DNA of 9,186 nucleotides from an uncultured Coriobacteriaceae bacterium (GTDB lineage: Bacteria; Actinomycetota; Coriobacteriia; Coriobacteriales; UMGS124). Positions 5,787 to 9,186 of this stretch are shown piece after piece. Location: contig USJP01000036.1 in the NCBI GenBank assembly GCA_900555105.1, forward strand, positions 1 through 9,186, read 5' to 3'. A model generated the notes under the pieces. It was not told the DNA's origin, made no database searches, and saw nothing but the letters and a program-made list of their open reading frames with translations. The first letter of the stretch is position 1, and each line of letters begins with the position of its first letter. Made by a program: the position numbers and the translations under genes.

Positions 5787-5814
5787 AGCGCCCGGTTTGA
5801 TTCAACCGGACGCT
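5787..5814 (-). terminator. Terminator of the ABC/peptide operon
   Basis: AGCG-CCGGTT (5787-5797 with one unpaired C) pairs with AACCGG-CGCT (5804-5814 with one unpaired A) around a 6-base loop. Read on the minus strand it is followed by TTCTGTTTGAG. It lies 35 bases after the end of the aromatic-rich peptide frame, which supports that frame as the real 3' part of the operon. Confidence 0.7.
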
Positions 5815-5848
5815 GGATACGTCGTTGCTATCAGGGAAGTTCGAAGCA

Positions 5849-6183
5849 CTAGTGCGTGACGTACATGTACTGCCAGAGATGGACGGTTCCCCAGGCGCCG
5901 AGTCCAGCAGTCGGGCTCCAATCGCCGTATGTGCTCACCTCATAAGGGCCATAGGTGTCGTAGTAGCTCACGTAGTTGATGATCTTGTATGTGTAGTCAT
6001 AGTTGCCGACATTGTAGAGCGATGAAGTCCAGGTTTTATACGTGTCTACAACTCGTGCGGCACCGTGGCCGGATCAATCTCGTCGGCACATGCACTGGTG
6101 GGTGCAAGTGCTGCTGATGAGATGGAGAGCGCAAGCATAATTGTGGCGATGACAGTCGAAACGCTCTTTGCGGTTGGATTCAT
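5849..6183 (-). pseudogene. Secreted aromatic-rich bacteriocin-like peptide gene, frameshifted
   Basis: The ATG at 6183 overlaps the stop of the ABC ATPase (ATGA). It encodes a Sec-type signal peptide with a hydrophobic core IATIMLALSISSAALA (12-27) and a likely cleavage after ACA (31-33), then stops at TAG 6048-6046 after 45 residues. The -1 frame is open from 6073 and continues to TAG 5851-5849 for about 75 codons. It has an unusual composition with many Tyr and Trp, for example YNVGNYDYTYKIINYVSYY and later WSPTAGLGAWGTVHLWQYMY. That frame has no start codon of its own. The two pieces together would make a precursor of about 110 residues with a mature part near 77. A secreted small peptide behind an ABC exporter fits a bacteriocin or signalling peptide. 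The break may be a real mutation, a sequencing error or, less likely, recoding. Confidence 0.65.
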
Positions 6184-6875
6184 GAGCCGTTCCCTTCGTA
6201 TAGCTGGGCGTATATCTCAGAGCAACTTCCCTGATAGCCTTGGTTATGTGGCCGAATGAGACGGCCATCTTTGAGAAAGTAGACCGTGTCGCACATCTCA
6301 TCGAGTTCGTTGAGGATGTGGGAGGAGATGACAATCCCTGTGTCGTGCTGGGCTAATTGAGAGACGACCTTCCAGAACATGCGCGAATTCGTTTGGTCAA
6401 AGCCGTTGGTTGGTTCGTCAAAAAGGATGTAGCGCGCCTGGCTCATGCAGGCAATTGCAAGGCTGGCCTGTTGCTTCATGCCTTGCGACAGCTCTTTTCC
6501 TCGCTTGGAGAGCATTTCGTCCATGAGGCATTGTTTGCTGACGGCGTTCAGGTCGGCGTCTGAGCGCCAGAGACATTTGGTGGCCTGCAAGTGTTCAAAA
6601 ACGCTCAAGTCATCGTGCAGCAGCTTGCCTCCATCGGGGGCATAGAGAACTTTGCTTGTGTATGCTGCTGTTTTACGCGCGCTGTCTATCTCGTCTGCCA
6701 AGCAGCGCCCATGGTCGGGCCATATATGTGCCCCGACAGCCTTCATAAGGGTTGTTTTGCCTGAGCCGTTTGGGGCGACAAGTGCGCATATTTCACCGGG
6801 CTCAACGGTGAATGAGACGTCGTCGAGAATCTTCGCTTCGCGATAGGCGAGGCTCACCTCCTTGATATCAAGCAT
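6180..6875 (-). CDS. ABC transporter ATP-binding protein
   Basis: A 231-residue ABC ATPase with every core motif: Walker A APNGSGKTT at 34-42, signature LSQGM at 129-133, Walker B ILFDEPTNGFD at 150-160, and the switch histidine in SSH at 184-186. The D-loop position is slightly divergent and the Q-loop region (VLYAPDGGKLL) lacks an obvious glutamine. It resembles the single-domain ATPases that pair with ABC-2 type permeases in peptide export or bacteriocin self-protection. Its ATG overlaps the end of the permease gene by 8 bases, with AGGAGG four bases upstream, and its own stop overlaps the start of the secreted-peptide gene by ATGA. The three genes are therefore one tightly coupled operon. 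Confidence 0.92.
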   Translation of the reverse strand: MLDIKEVSLAYREAKILDDVSFTVEPGEICALVAPNGSGKTTLMKAVGAHIWPDHGRCLADEIDSARKTAAYTSKVLYAPDGGKLLHDDLSVFEHLQATKCLWRSDADLNAVSKQCLMDEMLSKRGKELSQGMKQQASLAIACMSQARYILFDEPTNGFDQTNSRMFWKVVSQLAQHDTGIVISSHILNELDEMCDTVYFLKDGRLIRPHNQGYQGSCSEIYAQLYEGNGS

Positions 6876-8028
6876 GCTGCCTCCTCAGTCTTGCGATGCG
6901 TATAAAGCCAACGGCAGTGCACGCACATAGTGCGAGCAGGATAACTGCGATACACCAACCAGAAATTGTTGTCATTCCAGCAGAAAAGGTGCATCCGGGG
7001 CCAGAGTCAATGATGGTTACCGCGCCGCCGGGTATCCCTGTGATGCGCGCCTCATCGAGGAAGGTCGACGGAAGATACTTGAGCAAGAATTGGGGGACTG
7101 TTCCGGAGAGGTAGTTTGGGATGAAGGGTAGGGCAAGCAACAGTACGGCTGCTGTTTGGGCGGCTTTTCCGATGTTGAGGGACAGGCAAACGGCTGCGAT
7201 CAGGGACAACAAAGCCAACTCGCCGGCGAAGACGGCAACCCATTTCAAAAGCGCCTCTCCGACCGTCAGAGAAAACAGCTCCCCATTGGTTATGAACATT
7301 ACGGGGTAGGAGGGGTCGCCAAAGCCATTGTTGAGGAGCGTCCAAAGGGCTGCTGGAAGCCAGGCAACGAGAACGCATGCAAGCGAGGCTGTGAAGAGCG
7401 CCAAGAAGAGGTTAAAAATGAGAGCGGGTTGGCTTATGGGGACATGCGATAGCAGTTTGGCGTTCTCGCGCTCGTGGATATAGATTCCCAGAATGATGAT
7501 GAGGGGAATGTACCAGACGAAGAAAGGAAGCTGAGTGAGCATGTACAGGGTGTAATACGTAAGAGGGAATCGAGTCGAATCGTCATAAAAGACTGGATTG
7601 GCAAGCTGCGCGACTTTCTCGTACAGTTGCGCCGTTCCCTCAACGTGGAGAATTGAGTCGACTGTCTCATCTGCCCGACCCTCTTCAAACGCGGTTTGGA
7701 TTATATCAGCGGTCGTGCGGTAATACGTTGCCATGCTGGCGGCAAAATCCTTTGTCCCGAAGCTGTTGACTACATCCTGAAGTTGGGATGCCGCGAGGCG
7801 CCCTTCTTCCTGTACGTACTCAGGCGCATCCGAGTTTCGTATTTGCGACTGATGCGCTGAGTCGAGCGCCGCCTGGAATGGTTCGATGGTGAACCCGGTG
7901 TGCATGGAGTAGAGCAAAAACGCGCCAAACAAAACCGCCAACGCCCCCGTAACAATCCATGCGGCATGGCTGCGGATGACGATTCGCCCCAGTGTTCGGG
8001 CATACATGGCTGGGCCCGATTGCTTCAT
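6868..8028 (-). CDS. ABC-2 type permease subunit
   Basis: A 386-residue membrane protein with six predicted helices: about 22-41, 162-184, 203-227, 262-284, 291-308 and 356-378. A polar loop of about 120 residues between helices 1 and 2 should lie outside. The segment HERENAKLLSHVPISQ (185-200) after helix 2 is the usual cytoplasmic coupling region of ABC-2 permeases. Length and layout fit this group. GGAGGT lies six bases before the ATG at 8028, which decides the start. It is the first gene of the operon and its partner ATPase is encoded next with an 8-base overlap. Substrate unknown; the secreted peptide encoded at the end of the operon is the obvious candidate for export or for protection against it. 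Confidence 0.88.
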   Translation of the reverse strand: MKQSGPAMYARTLGRIVIRSHAAWIVTGALAVLFGAFLLYSMHTGFTIEPFQAALDSAHQSQIRNSDAPEYVQEEGRLAASQLQDVVNSFGTKDFAASMATYYRTTADIIQTAFEEGRADETVDSILHVEGTAQLYEKVAQLANPVFYDDSTRFPLTYYTLYMLTQLPFFVWYIPLIIILGIYIHERENAKLLSHVPISQPALIFNLFLALFTASLACVLVAWLPAALWTLLNNGFGDPSYPVMFITNGELFSLTVGEALLKWVAVFAGELALLSLIAAVCLSLNIGKAAQTAAVLLLALPFIPNYLSGTVPQFLLKYLPSTFLDEARITGIPGGAVTIIDSGPGCTFSAGMTTISGWCIAVILLALCACTAVGFIRIARLRRQHA

Positions 8029-8056
8029 ATGTCCACCTCCAAAACTGTTGGTTATA

Positions 8057-8070
8057 AGAATACAAATGTA
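8057..8070. promoter_or_regulatory. BlaI-type operator, site a
   Basis: AGAATACAAATGTA contains the perfect dyad TACA-AA-TGTA (8061-8070), the arrangement of half-sites recognised by BlaI/MecI repressors. It lies downstream of the -10 box, about 10 to 20 bases into the expected ABC operon transcript. The surrounding 19 bases (8052-8070) recur at 8114-8132 with one mismatch. Confidence 0.65.
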
Positions 8071-8085
8071 AATCGATTGGCTATG

Positions 8086-8113
8086 AGTTTAGCTAGCGCT
8101 GACAGTTTGTCAA
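8086..8113 (-). promoter_or_regulatory. Promoter of the ABC/peptide operon
   Basis: On the minus strand TTGACA (8113-8108) and TAAACT (8091-8086) are 16 bases apart. Operators a and b lie on either side of it, so a repressor bound at both would bracket the polymerase site. Confidence 0.65.
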
Positions 8114-8118
8114 TTATA

Positions 8119-8132
8119 AGAATACGAATGTA
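8119..8132. promoter_or_regulatory. BlaI-type operator, site b
   Basis: AGAATACGAATGTA carries the dyad TACG-AA-TGTA, one base from perfect. It lies directly upstream of the -35 box. The distance to site a is 62 bases, close to six helical turns, which would place two bound dimers on the same DNA face. Confidence 0.6.
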
Positions 8133-8308
8133 TATCCATGTCGGTGAACGGCGCTTGTTGGGATGCGCGGGCATCCCGCCCCTCCGTTCTTCTCGTGTCT
8201 TGCGGCCGTGGGGCTGGGCAGGGCGCAAGAGGGCGGGTACAGTGTGTGGGTTGGATTTATATGCTTGCGCGGCCATGTGGCCGCTCGACCACACGGGAGG
8301 AACTCTCT
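8133..8308. other. Boundary region between accessory segment and ybaB
   Basis: About 176 bases with two hairpins: GGGATGC (8160-8166) with GCATCCC (8171-8177) around a GCGG loop, and GCGGCCA (8269-8275) with TGGCCGC (8278-8284) in the ybaB leader. The first is followed by a T-rich plus-strand stretch and may be the terminator of a gene that once preceded ybaB. A weak -10-like TATATG lies at 8258-8263 without a clear -35 box. I see no SRP RNA or tRNA here. Confidence 0.45.
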
Positions 8309-8617
8309 ATGGATATGTCCAAGATGCTCAAGCAGGCCAAGAAGATGCAGCAGCAGCTTGCCGACGTGCAGGACGGCCTCAAGGACGTCGTCGTGGAGGC
8401 CACGGCCGGCGGCGGCATGGTGAAGGCCACGATGACCGGCGACGGCCAGCTCACCGGCATCACCATCGACCCCGAGGCCCTCAACCCCGAGGACGTCGAC
8501 CTTCTCCAGGACATGATCGTCGCCGCTGTGAACGAGGCTTCCAACAACGCCACGCAGGTTGCCAACCAGCGTATGGGCGCCATCACTGGCGGCCTCAACA
8601 TCCCGGGCCTGTTCTAA
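8309..8617 (+). CDS. ybaB: YbaB/EbfC family nucleoid-associated protein
   Basis: A 102-residue protein starting MDMSKMLKQAKKMQQQL, with the typical long N-terminal helix, the central strands VVVEATAGGGMVKATMTGDGQLTGITIDPEAL (positions about 27-58, cited by motif) and the C-terminal helix ending in GLNIPGLF. Full length for the family, which forms dimers that bind DNA and is almost always encoded beside recR. GGGAGG at 8295-8300 lies eight bases before the ATG at 8309; an open frame from 8138 has no such site and extends over hairpins. Third codon positions are almost all G or C, unlike the accessory genes to the left. recR follows after 42 bases on the same strand. Confidence 0.95.
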   Translation: MDMSKMLKQAKKMQQQLADVQDGLKDVVVEATAGGGMVKATMTGDGQLTGITIDPEALNPEDVDLLQDMIVAAVNEASNNATQVANQRMGAITGGLNIPGLF

Positions 8618-8659
8618 TCCGGCTCGATTCCGAGTTTACGCACGACACCGATACACGCG

Positions 8660-9186
8660 ATGGCTGACGAGACATTCACCAACCTCATCGACGAGCTGGG
8701 CAGGCTTCCGGGCATCGGCCCCAAGTCTGCCCAGCGCATCGCCTATCACATCCTGCAGTCAGACACCGCCAATGTCCAGCGTCTGGCCGACGCCCTCATG
8801 GACGTGAAGCGCACGGTGCACTTCTGCCCGCATTGCTTCAACTACGCCACGGGCAAGGTGTGCGCCATCTGCGCCGACCCGCGCCGCGACACCTCGCGCA
8901 TCTGCGTGGTGGCCGAGCCCCGCGACGTGAGCGCCATCGAGCGTACGGGCGCCTTCAAGGGCGTCTACCACGTGCTGGGCGGCGTGATCAACCCCATGGA
9001 GCGCAAGGGTCCCGACCAGCTGCACATTCGCGAGCTCATGGGACGCCTCGGCAGCGAGGACGTCTCCGAGGTCCTCATCGCCACCAACCCCGACATCGAG
9101 GGCGAGACCACGGCCTCCTATCTCGCGCGCCTCATCAAGCCGCTCGACATCGAGGTCACGCGTCTGGCGAGCGGCCTGCCGGTGGG
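8660..9186 (+). CDS. recR: Recombination mediator RecR (3' end outside window)
   Basis: The first 175 residues of RecR, which is usually about 198 long. Seen in order: the helix-hairpin-helix LPGIGPKSAQRIAYHIL at 16-32, the zinc finger with Cys56, Cys59, Cys68 and Cys71, the Toprim start VVAEPRDV at 83-90, and the Toprim acidic motif NPDIEGE at 143-149 with RLASGLPV near the end. RecR acts with RecO, and often RecF, to load RecA at gaps and in replication repair. The ATG at 8660 gives the normal N-terminus MADETFTNLIDELG; no strong ribosome binding site is visible. It is in the usual ybaB-recR order. The frame is open to the right edge of the window. Confidence 0.96.
   Translation, partial: MADETFTNLIDELGRLPGIGPKSAQRIAYHILQSDTANVQRLADALMDVKRTVHFCPHCFNYATGKVCAICADPRRDTSRICVVAEPRDVSAIERTGAFKGVYHVLGGVINPMERKGPDQLHIRELMGRLGSEDVSEVLIATNPDIEGETTASYLARLIKPLDIEVTRLASGLPV

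Noticed and set aside
5849..6183. Assignment of the peptide to the lactococcin 972 family
   Set aside because: Size, signal peptide and ABC neighbours are similar and the C-terminus is aromatic, but the typical N-terminal glycine-tryptophan motif is missing and the usual large integral membrane partner of that family is absent. I left the family open.
8133..8308. Small SRP RNA or tRNA upstream of ybaB
   Set aside because: An SRP RNA is found near dnaX-ybaB-recR in some bacteria, but the conserved apical-loop sequence is not present and no cloverleaf can be drawn.
7900..8667. Long plus-strand open frame of 255 codons across the boundary
   Set aside because: It runs antisense to the permease and out of frame through ybaB, has no ribosome binding site, and its low-complexity arginine/glycine-rich end is a shadow of GC-rich ybaB codons.

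Overview
The window looks like a chromosomal segment from a Gram-positive, moderately GC-rich anaerobe, most likely an actinomycete of the class Coriobacteriia. This is inferred from the style of the proteins and from the GC-rich ybaB-recR pair, not from a marker gene. Bases 1 to about 8140 form an accessory region of exported and membrane proteins with mixed codon use. Bases 8309 to 9186 are core genome: ybaB (complete) and recR (3' end cut by the window), with codons that almost all end in G or C.

The left part holds two similar modules. Each has a plus-strand AAA_14/DUF4143-type ATPase, then a bidirectional hairpin terminator, then a convergent minus-strand operon for exported proteins. 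Of the first module's ATPase only the last 62 bases are present, and its first 55 bases are identical to the end of the second ATPase (1586-2962). The first module's operon encodes a Tat-type secreted protein (1165-542) overlapping a small membrane-anchored protein (555-175). The second encodes a Tat-type secreted DUF5626-like protein (3656-3111), followed two bases later by a previously unlisted 29-residue single-helix membrane protein (3108-3019).

The middle holds a BlaR/BlaI-like pair on the minus strand: an M56 zinc metalloprotease sensor (5660-4221) with an ectodomain that is not a penicillin-binding domain, then a BlaI/MecI-family repressor (4174-3812). To its right is a minus-strand operon of an ABC-2 permease (8028-6868), an ABC ATPase (6875-6180) and a small secreted, aromatic-rich peptide gene (6183-5849). 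The peptide gene overlaps the ATPase by ATGA and carries a frameshift just after the signal peptide. There is no beta-lactamase.

The main new observation links these parts. A 14-base element, AGAATACRAATGTA in plus-strand form, contains a TACA-N2-TGTA dyad of the kind bound by BlaI/MecI repressors. It occurs twice at the promoter of the ABC/peptide operon, once on the -35 box of the DUF5626-like gene, and in weaker form on the -10 box of the M56-BlaI operon. The window therefore appears to hold a protease-triggered regulon: a sensor protease relieves BlaI-type repression of an exporter with a bacteriocin-like peptide and of a secreted protein with a membrane microprotein. The regulon is an inference from motif positions; the motifs themselves are directly visible.
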